From NCBI GenBank assembly GCA_964533785.1, contig CAZHNG010000062.1:1-24777 (forward strand): a stretch of 24,777 bases of DNA, in the 5' to 3' direction. The translations under genes were made by a program, and so were the position numbers. Shown one piece after another: positions 15,809 through 23,414 of this stretch. The number at the start of each line of letters is the position of its first letter. Within the stretch, counting starts at the first letter, position 1. The notes under the pieces are model-generated. The model was not told the DNA's origin. It was given only the letters and a program-made list of their open reading frames with translations, and ran no database searches. This DNA comes from JANQRV01 sp964533785 (GTDB lineage Bacteria; Bacteroidota; Bacteroidia; Chitinophagales; Saprospiraceae).

Positions 15809-15967
15809 TTGGGAGTCAGCAATTTCTCATGTGAAAAAAGCCGGAAAAACCTCCGAGGTTTCGCCCCTGCGTTGGAGGATTTTCGGGGTTTTTTGGTCAC
15901 TCCGATCTGGATCAATTATTCTCAAAACCTCAGAGGTTTCCCCAGATGAGAAATTACTGATTGGGAG
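15809..15967. mobile_element. MITE-like element B (145 bp) with 7-bp target duplication
   Basis: The element spans 15816-15960. Its ends are TCAGCAATTTCTCATGTG (15816-15833) and CAGATGAGAAATTACTGA (15943-15960), inverted repeats matching at 16 of 18 positions and the same as those of element A. Perfect direct repeats TTGGGAG flank it at 15809-15815 and 15961-15967. Inside, two small hairpins AAACCT-CCG-AGGTTT (15847-15861) and AAACCT-CAG-AGGTTT (15925-15939) lie toward the two ends. The interior does not resemble element A and has no gene. It sits in the leuC-leuD gap, 59 bp before the leuD start. Confidence 0.82.
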
Positions 15968-16016
15968 TATCGTGTAAGACTGACTATTTCATTAACAGGT
16001 CAATATTTGGATTTTT

Positions 16017-16047
16017 GACGCTAGACACTAGACGCTAGATTTTAGAC
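16017..16047. repeat. Heptanucleotide array (GACGCTA type), inner left arm
   Basis: The units are GACGCTA, GACACTA, GACGCTA and GATTTTA plus GAC. The array is in inverted orientation to the array at 16137-16164, and the two could pair across an approximately 90-nt loop. Confidence 0.9.
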
Positions 16048-16114
16048 AACAAAACGCTGATATTCAATGGATATCAATTTTTCAAAATAAATAAACGCCC
16101 CTTGATTGTCAATT

Positions 16115-16136
16115 AGTTAGAATTTTTTGTCTAACT
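16115..16136. other. Short hairpin in the leuC-leuD gap
   Basis: A perfect 7-bp stem AGTTAGA (16115-16121) / TCTAACT (16130-16136) encloses an 8-nt T-rich loop. On neither strand is it followed by a T-run. It abuts the inner right heptamer array. Confidence 0.6.
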
Positions 16137-16164
16137 TCTAGAGTCTAGCGTCAAAAGTCTAGTC
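16137..16164. repeat. Heptanucleotide array (TCTAGCG type), inner right arm
   Basis: The units are TCTAGAG, TCTAGCG, TCAAAAG and TCTAGTC, the reverse-complement sense of the array at 16017-16047. Confidence 0.88.
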
Positions 16165-16297
16165 AATATAAAGCCTTCTATTTAAAGCAGAAACTTCCTT
16201 TCTTTCAACAATCACTTTAGAAATTGGCATAATACAATTTTCGTACCCTGCGAAATAACTCTCTTAATTCCATTCTCCATTTCCACCCCAACACTCT
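16165..16297. other. Remaining leuC-leuD spacer, nothing recognised
   Basis: This AT-rich non-coding sequence lies between the inner and outer right-hand repeat arrays. No promoter box or coding frame was seen. Confidence 0.4.
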
Positions 16298-16320
16298 GGA
16301 ATCTGACATCTGGTATCTTA
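16298..16320. repeat. Heptanucleotide array (TGACATC type) abutting the leuC stop
   Basis: The units TCTGACA, TCTGGTA and TCTTA run directly up to the leuC stop codon (16322-16324). Read on the minus strand, this is TAG followed at once by GATACCA GATGTCA GATT. It is the inverted partner of 15780-15800. Confidence 0.88.
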
Positions 16321-16321
16321 T

Positions 16322-17713
16322 CTACACCAACGCCCGCACATCCACCACCTTCCCGTAAACAGCACTGGCTGCCGCCGTCAGAGGACTAGCCAGTATTGTA
16401 CGTGCGCCCGGCCCCTGGCGTCCCTCAAAATTACGGTTACTCGTAGAAACGCAATAGGCACCTTCGGGAATTTTATCTTCGTTCATCCCCAAACAAGCCG
16501 AACAGCCAGGTTCTCGAAATTCAAAACCCGCGGCAACAAAGATCTCATCCAATCCTTCCGCTTTGACCTGTTTTTCGACTTGCTTTGAACCTGGTACTAT
16601 AATAGCTTTGACGTGGTTTGCTACTTTTTTGCCCTTCACGAAGTCCGCCACGATCCGGAGGTCTTCCATCCTTGAATTTGTGCAACTGCCAATGAAGACA
16701 TAATCAATGGATTTCCCCTCGAGCCTTTCGCCTTCGTGTAGATCCATATAATTTAATGCTTTCTGAAAGCTGGCTGCTCCCGAATCCTTAGCCGTCGTAG
16801 GAATGGCTTCGGAAACCTTCATTCCCATTCCCGGGTTGGTGCCGTAGGTAACCATAGGCGAAATAGTCTCGGCAGGGAAATGGTATTCCTGGTCAAAAAC
16901 GGCACCTTCATCAGAATACAAGGTTTTCCAATAGGCCAGTCTCTTATCCCATTCTGCACCAGCGGGAGCGAAAGTTCGGTCTTTAATATAATCGAAAGTC
17001 GTTTCATCGGGCGCGATGAGTCCACCACGTGCTCCCATCTCGATACTCATATTACAGATAGTCATCCGGGCTTCCATGGAAAGCCCTTGAATGGCCGTAC
17101 CTGCATATTCAACAAAATAGCCCGTTGCTCCTCCAACGCCCAGTTGGGAGATGATGTACAAAATAATATCTTTGGAGTAAACGCCCGCCGGTAGATCTCC
17201 ATCTATGGTGATGCGCATTCTTTTCGGTTTTTTCTGGAGCAAGCACTGGGTTGCTAGAACCTGTTCTACCTGACTGGTCCCGATTCCGAAAGCGACGCAA
17301 CCAAAAGCCCCGTGCGTCGAAGTATGACTGTCACCACACACGATGGTCATCCCCGGTTGAGTAATGCACAATTCGGGGCCTATCACATGAACAATACCTT
17401 GATATTCGTGCCCTAAACCGTATAATTCAATCCCGAACTTTTGGCAATTTTCCGTAAGCTTATCCACCTGGTAACGGGACAATTCCTCCTGGATCGGAAG
17501 ATGTTGGTTGATGGTAGGAACATTGTGATCGGCAGTAGCCACTGTTTGCTGCGGCCGGAACACTTCGATCCCCCGTTTTTCCAGGCCACTAAAAGCTTGC
17601 GGACTGGTTACTTCGTGAATGAAATGACGGTCAATATACAGTATTTGGGTGCCGCCTTCCATTTCTTCTACAACGTGCGCATCCCAGATCTTGTCGAATA
17701 ATGTTTTGGCCAT
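16322..17713 (-). CDS. leuC: 3-isopropylmalate dehydratase large subunit
   Basis: LeuC is the aconitase-family large subunit carrying the [4Fe-4S] cluster for isopropylmalate isomerisation. The three cluster cysteines are visible: Cys344 in FIGSCTNSR, and Cys404 and Cys407 in GCSACLGMN. Other signatures are VCGDSHTSTHGAFG (125-138), ARGGLIAPDETTFDYI and NRNFEGRQGPGARTILASP near the end. The 463-residue length is typical of bacterial LeuC. The gene begins 10 bp after the leuA stop, so leuA and leuC are surely co-transcribed. Downstream of the stop a heptamer repeat array starts immediately. Confidence 0.97.
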   Translation of the reverse strand: MAKTLFDKIWDAHVVEEMEGGTQILYIDRHFIHEVTSPQAFSGLEKRGIEVFRPQQTVATADHNVPTINQHLPIQEELSRYQVDKLTENCQKFGIELYGLGHEYQGIVHVIGPELCITQPGMTIVCGDSHTSTHGAFGCVAFGIGTSQVEQVLATQCLLQKKPKRMRITIDGDLPAGVYSKDIILYIISQLGVGGATGYFVEYAGTAIQGLSMEARMTICNMSIEMGARGGLIAPDETTFDYIKDRTFAPAGAEWDKRLAYWKTLYSDEGAVFDQEYHFPAETISPMVTYGTNPGMGMKVSEAIPTTAKDSGAASFQKALNYMDLHEGERLEGKSIDYVFIGSCTNSRMEDLRIVADFVKGKKVANHVKAIIVPGSKQVEKQVKAEGLDEIFVAAGFEFREPGCSACLGMNEDKIPEGAYCVSTSNRNFEGRQGPGARTILASPLTAAASAVYGKVVDVRALV

Positions 17714-17723
17714 GGAAAGAAAA

Positions 17724-18890
17724 TTAACTTGCTTTTGGAATATTCAAAGGTATGATAATAGCTTCTAAATCTTCGTCGGTCACCTCTTTTTTGACATCTG
17801 CGACATTTAGGAAAGACTGGTAGACCCCATCGAGTTGCTTTTTGGTCAGATTATACCCAATCTCTTTAGCCCGGTAAGCGATGGCAGCGCGACCGCTTCT
17901 CGCGGTAAGTACGATCTTTGAAGGATCGGCTCCTACCTCTTTAGGATCGATGATCTCATAGGTTTCCCTCTTTTTGATCACCCCGTCCTGATGAATACCC
18001 GATGAATGAGCGAAGGCATTTGCTCCTACAATGGCTTTATTAGGCTGTACGGGTACCCCCATTTTTTCGGAGACCATCAAACTGATCGGGCACAGTAATT
18101 GGGTATTGATCCGGTTGGTCAGTTCTAAGTGAGCATGCTGCCGGAGGATCATCACCACTTCTTCGAGGGAAGTATTACCCGCGCGTTCGCCAATGCCGTT
18201 AATGGTACATTCTACCTGGCGGGCACCGTTTTGCAGGCCGGCAATGGAATTAGCCGTCGCCAGTCCCAGGTCATTATGACAATGAGTGGAAATCACCGCC
18301 TTATCAATACCTTTTACATTCTCTTTCAGGTAGCGGATCTTAGCACCATACTCTTCGGGCAGGCAGTACCCGGTAGTATCCGGAATATTCAATACGGTAG
18401 CTCCAACTTTCAGAACTTCCTCGCAGATACGGGCAAGAAACTCATTGTCCGTCCGCCCTGCATCTTCTGCGTAAAACTCCACATCTTCAACGAAACTTTT
18501 TGCATATTTGACCGCTGCTACCGCCCTTTCCATGATTTTCTCCTGGGTACTCTTTAGTTTATAGCGGATATGGGCCTCCGAAGTGCCTATACCCGTATGT
18601 ATGCGCGGATGCTTTGCCTTTGCAACGGCATCGGCAGCTACTTTAATATCATTTTCCACCGCTCTGGATAACCCGCATACAACGGAGTCTTTTACCAATT
18701 CAGCAATGGATCGAACAGAATCAAAATCCCCCGGGCTCGAAACCGGAAAGCCCGCCTCGATGACGTCGACTCCTAACCGCTCCAGTTCACCCGCAATTAC
18801 TAGTTTTTCTGCTTTATTCAGCTTACATCCCGGCACTTGTTCACCATCTCTTAAGGTGGTGTCAAAAATGAATATTTTATTATCGGACAT
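17724..18890 (-). CDS. leuA: 2-isopropylmalate synthase, short form without the regulatory domain
   Basis: LeuA condenses acetyl-CoA with 2-oxoisovalerate, the committed step of leucine synthesis. The DRE-TIM barrel signatures are FDTTLRDGEQVPG (9-21), EFYAEDAGRTDNEFL (138-152) and the metal-binding STHCHNDLGLATANS with His203 and His205. Also present are NGIGERAGNTSLEE and SSGIHQDGVIKKRETYE from the linker region. At 388 residues the protein stops where many LeuA proteins (about 500 or more residues) continue into the LeuA dimer/allosteric domain that binds leucine, so feedback inhibition by that domain is not expected. Related HMGL-like enzymes such as homocitrate or citramalate synthase are alternatives, but the leuCDB context settles the role. 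A TATATTTG promoter box lies upstream. Confidence 0.95.
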   Translation of the reverse strand: MSDNKIFIFDTTLRDGEQVPGCKLNKAEKLVIAGELERLGVDVIEAGFPVSSPGDFDSVRSIAELVKDSVVCGLSRAVENDIKVAADAVAKAKHPRIHTGIGTSEAHIRYKLKSTQEKIMERAVAAVKYAKSFVEDVEFYAEDAGRTDNEFLARICEEVLKVGATVLNIPDTTGYCLPEEYGAKIRYLKENVKGIDKAVISTHCHNDLGLATANSIAGLQNGARQVECTINGIGERAGNTSLEEVVMILRQHAHLELTNRINTQLLCPISLMVSEKMGVPVQPNKAIVGANAFAHSSGIHQDGVIKKRETYEIIDPKEVGADPSKIVLTARSGRAAIAYRAKEIGYNLTKKQLDGVYQSFLNVADVKKEVTDEDLEAIIIPLNIPKAS

Positions 18891-18934
18891 TTAATTTCAA
18901 TATTTTTTGAAAATTGAGCTATGTTTGCTTCCTT

Positions 18935-18942
18935 CAAATATA
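18935..18942 (-). promoter_or_regulatory. Putative leuA promoter -7 box (TATATTTG)
   Basis: On the minus strand TATATTTG matches the Bacteroidota TAnnTTTG box exactly and lies 44 bp before the leuA ATG. At 19-bp spacing the -33 position reads TTC instead of TTG. The implied leader is about 35-40 nt, too short for a leader-peptide attenuator. Confidence 0.5.
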
Positions 18943-19055
18943 TTTGGCTCATTAGACCATTGAAAATCAATTGATCCATCAAATACAAGACCGCATTTGA
19001 AGACAGCTTAAACTATACAACTAGTTATCAAACGATTACAAAAAAAGTATTTACA

Positions 19056-20636
19056 ATGCCTAAACAAAAAACCGACGATTTAATCGACTTGATCCGCTCC
19101 TTATCCAGAGCTGAAAAACGTCACTTCAGGCTATTTGTGAAGCGAAACCAGGCTTCGGAAGACATTTTGTTTCTCCAGTTATTTGATTTACTGGACAAGC
19201 TGAAAGATTATGATGAAGAGGTAATCCTGAAGAAAATTCCATCCATCAAAAAAAGACAATTATCAAATCTAAAGGCACACCTTTATAAACAATTACTCAC
19301 CAGTTTGCGACTATTGAATAAAAACCACAACGAAGATATCCAGATCCGGGAGGCAATCGATTACGCAAGAGTGCTTTATAATAAAGGCCTGTACCGGCAA
19401 AGTCTGGAAATACTGGATAAATCCAAAAAGAAAGCAATTGCCAGTAAATTCCGTACCCTGGCTTTTGAGATCATTGAATTCGAAAAAGAACTCGAAAGCC
19501 AGTATATCACCAGAAGCATAGAAGGAAGAGCTGAAGAATTGACGGAAGAATCTTTACGCCTCAGCGAACAAATCCGCCAATCCAATGACTTTTCTAACCT
19601 CGCCCTCCAATTATACGGGCTATTTTTGAAAGTCGGTTACCTGCGCAATCAAAAAGACTACTTTTTTCTAAGAGAGTTTTTTCAATCCAGATTGCCAAAA
19701 ACCAATATCAATGAACTCGACTTCATGGGCCGTATCCACTACTGCCAATCGCATGTCTGGTATTATCACATGACGCAAGACTTTCCGCAAAGTTACCGCT
19801 ACGCTCAAAAATGGGTCGATCTGTTCCAGGAACATCCGGAATACATTAAATTCCACGCCCCGCTTTATTTGAAAGGCATGCACAACTTACTCAATGCTTT
19901 GTTCAATAATTTATACTATGAGCGTTTCATTGAAGTGCTGGAAGAGCTCAACCGCTTTCCCGAAAAATTCGATGTCAAACAATCGCTCAACACCGAAGGA
20001 CTCTACTACCTTTATAAATACAATCATACCATCAATAAACATTACCTAGAAGGTTCCTTTTCCGAAGGTTTAAAAATTGTTGATCCGATCGTCAAGCATA
20101 TAGAACAGGATACCTTTAACTGGGACAACCACCGGGTCATGCTCTTTTACTATCGCATCGCCTGCCTCTATTTTGGCAGCGGCGATAACAGCAATGCCAT
20201 TTCCTATCTCAATAAAATCATCAATCAGAAAAACCCGGATTACCGGCAGGATATTCAATGTTTTGCCCGTATCCTGAACCTGATCGCCCATTTTGAATTG
20301 GGTAATGCCCAATTGGTTGAATACCAGGTTAAATCCGTCTACCGTTTTCTGGGTAAAATGGAAGATCTCCAGGCCGTGCAAAAAGAGATCTTCAAATTTC
20401 TCCGGAGAATTCCCCGCATCCAACTTTCTGAATTGAAAAAAGAATTTTCGCAGCTAAAAGAACGGTTGGTAGAACTGGAGTCCAAACCTTACGAAAGAAG
20501 ACCCTTCCTTTATCTTGACATTATTTCCTGGTTGGAGAGTAAAATTTCGGACCGATCGGTACAGGATATTGTTCAGAAAAAATTCAGGAATCGGCTGCAG
20601 GGGAAAAAACATCAGCCGGGCCCTCTTTCGGCATGA
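19056..20636 (+). CDS. Large helical-repeat (TPR-like) cytoplasmic protein of unknown function
   Basis: I do not recognise a named family. The 526 residues have no signal peptide or membrane segment and are almost wholly helical. Repeated helix pairs have TPR-like spacing, for example ALYNKG-type turns (ARVLYNKGLYRQSLEILDKS near 104-123), LEGSFSEGLKIVDPIV and CLYFGSGDNSNAISYLNKI. The N-terminus (DDLIDLIRSLSRAEKRHFRL) is a charged helix, and a likely coiled coil (LSELKKEFSQLKERLVELES) lies near the C-terminus. Such proteins usually act as protein-protein scaffolds. The gene is divergent from leuA across 165 bp, but nothing in its sequence ties it to leucine synthesis. No DNA-binding domain is evident. 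The start was chosen as the only ATG giving the full frame. Confidence 0.75.
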   Translation: MPKQKTDDLIDLIRSLSRAEKRHFRLFVKRNQASEDILFLQLFDLLDKLKDYDEEVILKKIPSIKKRQLSNLKAHLYKQLLTSLRLLNKNHNEDIQIREAIDYARVLYNKGLYRQSLEILDKSKKKAIASKFRTLAFEIIEFEKELESQYITRSIEGRAEELTEESLRLSEQIRQSNDFSNLALQLYGLFLKVGYLRNQKDYFFLREFFQSRLPKTNINELDFMGRIHYCQSHVWYYHMTQDFPQSYRYAQKWVDLFQEHPEYIKFHAPLYLKGMHNLLNALFNNLYYERFIEVLEELNRFPEKFDVKQSLNTEGLYYLYKYNHTINKHYLEGSFSEGLKIVDPIVKHIEQDTFNWDNHRVMLFYYRIACLYFGSGDNSNAISYLNKIINQKNPDYRQDIQCFARILNLIAHFELGNAQLVEYQVKSVYRFLGKMEDLQAVQKEIFKFLRRIPRIQLSELKKEFSQLKERLVELESKPYERRPFLYLDIISWLESKISDRSVQDIVQKKFRNRLQGKKHQPGPLSA

Positions 20637-21003
20637 ACTGCAATTCCACTTCGAAGCAAACTATTGATCTCACAATATCCCTCAACCAACCTACTTCTCC
20701 CGTTCAGCGAAATTTTTGCCTGCAAAGAAGGCACCATTCTCACTTAACATTTAATACCCGTACCATTTTACGGGATTGAAAAGTAATAAAACCCAGGCAT
20801 TCTACTCATTTATTTTGTAATATTTGAAAAATACAATTTTACAAGTATCTTAAAATCAAGATATTAAAATTTTTTTATTTTAATATATGTCATTTATACC
20901 ACACGTAGACGGCTTGTTTTTTGTCCAATAGGTATCGCTGGAGCTCCCGTATCTTAGCGTCAGAAACAAATTTATAAATAACGAATCGTAAATCGACCTA
21001 AAA
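20637..21003. other. Non-coding AT-rich stretch with hairpins
   Basis: No gene was found. Structures seen are a 6-bp stem CCCGTA/TACGGG (20757-20774) and an all-AT perfect 10-bp inverted repeat ATATTAAAAT/ATTTTAATAT around six T residues (20861-20886). The second may be a weak terminator or melting site between the helical-repeat gene and the next unit. Confidence 0.5.
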
Positions 21004-21172
21004 ATGGAAAATGTTACCCTTATTAATTCAAACGAATTAGAGATGATTCGCAAAGGCGGAGTTATTGTAGTGGATATAACTGCCCCTCTGCAATAAGCGT
21101 GCCAAACCTGCCGGAGTGATTCCGGCTCATGAAATCAGCTTTGGCAAGCTGTTTGACAATCTCCAAATATGA
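21004..21172 (+). pseudogene. Possible frameshifted rhodanese-like remnant
   Basis: A 30-codon frame from ATG 21004 (MENVTLINSNELEMIRK then GGVIVVDITAPL) resembles the start of a rhodanese domain, where VIDVR-type strands precede the active region. It stops at 21094. In the +1 frame, sequence from 21083 reads CNKRAKPAGVIPAHEISFGK then LFDNLQI and a stop at 21170. That resembles the following HIPGAxxIPxGEL part. Joining the two frames gives a plausible but truncated rhodanese with no catalytic cysteine loop. It ends inside the stem of a strong terminator. The similarity is judged by eye; it could also be a genuine short peptide gene or chance. Confidence 0.35.
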
Positions 21173-21211
21173 GTTGCTCCTGAATTGCAACTGAGAGCAA
21201 CTCATATTTTT
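21165..21211 (+). terminator. Strong intrinsic terminator (15-bp perfect stem)
   Basis: AAATATGAGTTGCTC (21165-21179) pairs perfectly with GAGCAACTCATATTT (21195-21209) around a 15-nt loop, followed by T residues to 21211. The stem includes the stop codon of the rhodanese-like remnant. A second inverted pair AAGTGAAAA/TTTTCACTT (21213-21247) follows at once. Confidence 0.88.
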
Positions 21212-21247
21212 CAAGTGAAAACGATAATTTCAGTTTTATTTTCACTT

Positions 21248-21551
21248 ATCCCATCCAAGAGTACAACAAAGGAGCTCCAAAGGTTACTATGATCAGTTAC
21301 AAATTTTCCCTCATACTTAATAATACTATGTCAACTTGTAAATCATTGATTTGAAGGCAATGGCTGTATCGATTTTGTTCGGTTTTAAGATTTTGACTAC
21401 CCATGGGTAATAATCTAATAACCAGGAAACTGATTTGGGCATAAGTCATTCAAGTTTTTTTCATGCAAGAGGGCAAAATTAAAAAATGCGGATTCCCCCT
21501 GAAGTTTAATTAAAATCACCTTGGCTTTCCAAGGTAAAAACTTACACATTC
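21248..21551. other. Upstream region of the cysteine-rich gene
   Basis: This stretch is non-coding. It holds a perfect 12-bp palindrome TACCCATGGGTA (21398-21409) and, 17 bp before the next start codon, a leader hairpin ACCTTGG-CTTT-CCAAGGT (21518-21535). Either could be regulatory. No clear TAnnTTTG box was found. Confidence 0.5.
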
Positions 21552-21983
21552 ATGAAACTACTGTTACCCGATGCTGGTTTAAATCCCGACATCAAAGAAA
21601 CACCTATTGATGACGCTCAAAAGATCTATGCCGAAGTTGTATTCGGTACACCTAACCGTGATTGCAGAGGTTACGGCATTTGCAAGGTTATTGCGTTCAG
21701 CGAACACGACCATCCCCAACCGAAATGCTGTTCTGCACCGGCCACTTTATCACTCACTACCCCTCAAAAACTATGTATGAACTTTAAAGTGACTCATCTC
21801 AGTCCTAAAGTTCTGGAACGCTATTTTAAAGACGATATCTTTCTCATCTACGAAAATTTCAGCTTTCCGCTATGGTGTAATGAATTTTTCCAGACGGAAG
21901 ATATGGTTATTTATTCAGGGAAATACAGAATAGATAAAAACAGAAAAGACTATGCTATCGTCTTTGATGTACTGACCGGTTAA
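21552..21983 (+). CDS. Small cysteine-rich protein of unknown function
   Basis: The 143-residue protein has no signal peptide or membrane segment and no family I recognise. It has clustered cysteines in the N-terminal half: DCRGYGICKV, then KCCSAPATL about 20 residues later, and LCMNF. Further histidines lie between them (SEHDHPQPKCC), so a metal site or disulfide-linked knot is possible. The C-terminal half is a mixed region rich in aromatic residues (FLIYENFSFPLWCNEFF) ending in an apparent beta strand (YAIVFDVLTG). It is a single-gene unit, with a leader hairpin upstream and an intrinsic terminator downstream. Coding is supported by the uninterrupted frame and balanced composition. Function is unknown. 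Confidence 0.72.
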   Translation: MKLLLPDAGLNPDIKETPIDDAQKIYAEVVFGTPNRDCRGYGICKVIAFSEHDHPQPKCCSAPATLSLTTPQKLCMNFKVTHLSPKVLERYFKDDIFLIYENFSFPLWCNEFFQTEDMVIYSGKYRIDKNRKDYAIVFDVLTG

Positions 21984-22058
21984 CACTGACACATTCAGAC
22001 ACTATTGACTTACTACTTTTTTATTCCATATCGATATGTGAAAATTTGTTTTGTAGAA

Positions 22059-22092
22059 GAGGCTTATGTTACTGCGTAAGCCTCGTTTTTTT
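22059..22092 (+). terminator. Intrinsic terminator after the cysteine-rich gene
   Basis: The stem GAGGCTTA (22059-22066) / TAAGCCTC (22077-22084) has a 10-nt loop and a following run of T residues (22086-22092). It also lies directly after the stop of the convergent minus-strand membrane-protein gene, whose TAA overlaps the T-run, so it may serve both. Confidence 0.88.
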
Positions 22093-22300
22093 ATTCATTT
22101 TCTAAATTCCCTTGCGACAGGTAAATGATGATAAATCCTATAATGATCATTAACAACCGAGCTATAAAACCTACCAACGGTCCCGCCCCGTCGATCCAGG
22201 TCAAAAAAGAAAATTGAATCCCGATCATGCTCAATATCACCCCCAGAAAACCCAGGCCCACCAATATAAAGCCTATCAATGTTGCTATTCCTTTTTTCAT
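22091..22300 (-). CDS. Small two-helix membrane protein
   Basis: The 69-residue protein has two hydrophobic helices, about 4-26 (GIATLIGFILVGLGFLGVIL) and about 42-62 (GFIARLLMIIIGFIIIYL), joined by a short polar loop and ending in SQGNLENE. I chose the ATG at 22300, which gives MKKGIATLIG; the frame also allows a start at 22327, but the extra nine residues are polar and precede a normal positively charged start. No family is recognised, and small hydrophobic proteins of this kind are common. It is convergent with the cysteine-rich gene and divergent from the HMG-CoA lyase gene. Confidence 0.6.
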   Translation of the reverse strand: MKKGIATLIGFILVGLGFLGVILSMIGIQFSFLTWIDGAGPLVGFIARLLMIIIGFIIIYLSQGNLENE

Positions 22301-22453
22301 GGTATTCAAATAGTTTATAATAGCCACTAATACATGAATTATTTTGCCCCACTTTTATTTTATCCGACAATTCTTGTTTTCGCAGCAAAAATGATGATCG
22401 CCCACTTTTCAGTAAGTTATAATTCAAAAAACGTCTTGTTACCAATTTAGTTT

Positions 22454-22483
22454 TTGAAAATTGGTGTCCCCGATCAACTTTTG
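22454..22483 (+). promoter_or_regulatory. Putative promoter for the HMG-CoA lyase gene
   Basis: TTG (22454-22456), a 19-bp spacer and AACTTTTG (22476-22483) match the Bacteroidota TTG-N19-TAnnTTTG pattern with one mismatch. The ATG at 22524 is 40 bp downstream of the box. Confidence 0.5.
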
Positions 22484-22523
22484 CGCGCCTTAGTAACGTT
22501 AATACAGGTAGTAAACCTATCCA

Positions 22524-23378
22524 ATGATCAAACTAATAGAATGCCCGAGGGATGCCATGCAGGGGATAAAATCTTTTATTCCTACTGAGCATAAAGCAGC
22601 CTACATCAATCAACTGCTTAAGGTCGGATTTGACACCATTGACTTTGGCAGCTTCGTTTCACCTAAAGCCATCCCGCAGATGAAGGATACGGCAGAGGTG
22701 CTCGACCTGCTAGACCTTGACCATACAGATACCCAATTACTCGCCATTGTTGCCAACAAAAGAGGTGCGGACAATGCCGTGCAATTCCCACAGATCCAAT
22801 ATCTGGGGTATCCTTTTTCTATTTCAGAAACTTTCCAACTACGTAATACCAATGCAACCATTGAAGAATCCCTGGAACGGCTCAAAGAGATCCAGGAGCT
22901 TTGCACGAATAATGATAAAACGCTGGTGGTCTATATCTCAATGGGGTTCGGCAACCCTTACGGCGATCCCTGGACCGTAGAGATCGTCAAAAAGTGGGTG
23001 AACAAGCTGCTTCCATTAGGCATCACCATTTTTCAACTTTCCGATACGATCGGGGTAGCTAAACCAGCGAGCATCAAGTACCTTTTTAAAGACCTTATTC
23101 CCAGTTTTCCAGAGGTAGAATTTGGCGCTCACTTTCACACCACCCCCACCAAATGGAGGGAAAAAATTCATACGGCCTACCAAAACGGCTGCCGAAGATT
23201 CGACGGTGCCGTCAAAGGCTACGGCGGCTGTCCGATGGCCCGGGATACACTCACCGGCAATATGCCCATGGAGAAATTGATCGCCTATTTTAAGGAAAAG
23301 GAGGAAAACTTTGCCATCAATGAAGAAGCCTTCCAGGAGGCCATGTTGATGGCAGGGGAGATCTTTCCCCTTCTCTGA
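22524..23378 (+). CDS. Hydroxymethylglutaryl-CoA lyase-type enzyme
   Basis: This HMGL-family aldolase (DRE-TIM barrel) probably cleaves HMG-CoA to acetoacetate and acetyl-CoA in leucine breakdown or ketone-body metabolism. Family features are LIECPRDAMQGI (Arg9-Asp10) in place of the common VGPRDGLQ, YISMGFGNPYGDP, FQLSDTIGVAKP, the metal-binding GAHFHTTP (His203, His205), and the catalytic-cysteine loop KGYGGCPMARDTLTGN (Cys236, Asn246). The 284-residue length is normal. The motif variants fit a Bacteroidota-type HMG-CoA lyase, but related acyl-CoA lyases cannot be excluded. The gene stands alone, with its own promoter candidate and no other leucine-degradation gene beside it. Confidence 0.88.
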   Translation: MIKLIECPRDAMQGIKSFIPTEHKAAYINQLLKVGFDTIDFGSFVSPKAIPQMKDTAEVLDLLDLDHTDTQLLAIVANKRGADNAVQFPQIQYLGYPFSISETFQLRNTNATIEESLERLKEIQELCTNNDKTLVVYISMGFGNPYGDPWTVEIVKKWVNKLLPLGITIFQLSDTIGVAKPASIKYLFKDLIPSFPEVEFGAHFHTTPTKWREKIHTAYQNGCRRFDGAVKGYGGCPMARDTLTGNMPMEKLIAYFKEKEENFAINEEAFQEAMLMAGEIFPLL

Positions 23379-23414
23379 CTACCCAACGAACTGAACCAAT
23401 TTTAGCTTCTGATA

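Noticed and set aside
15751..15915. N-terminal extension of LeuD from an upstream ATG
   Set aside because: The extra codons are translated from a heptamer array and element B; LeuD similarity starts at the GTG at 15750.
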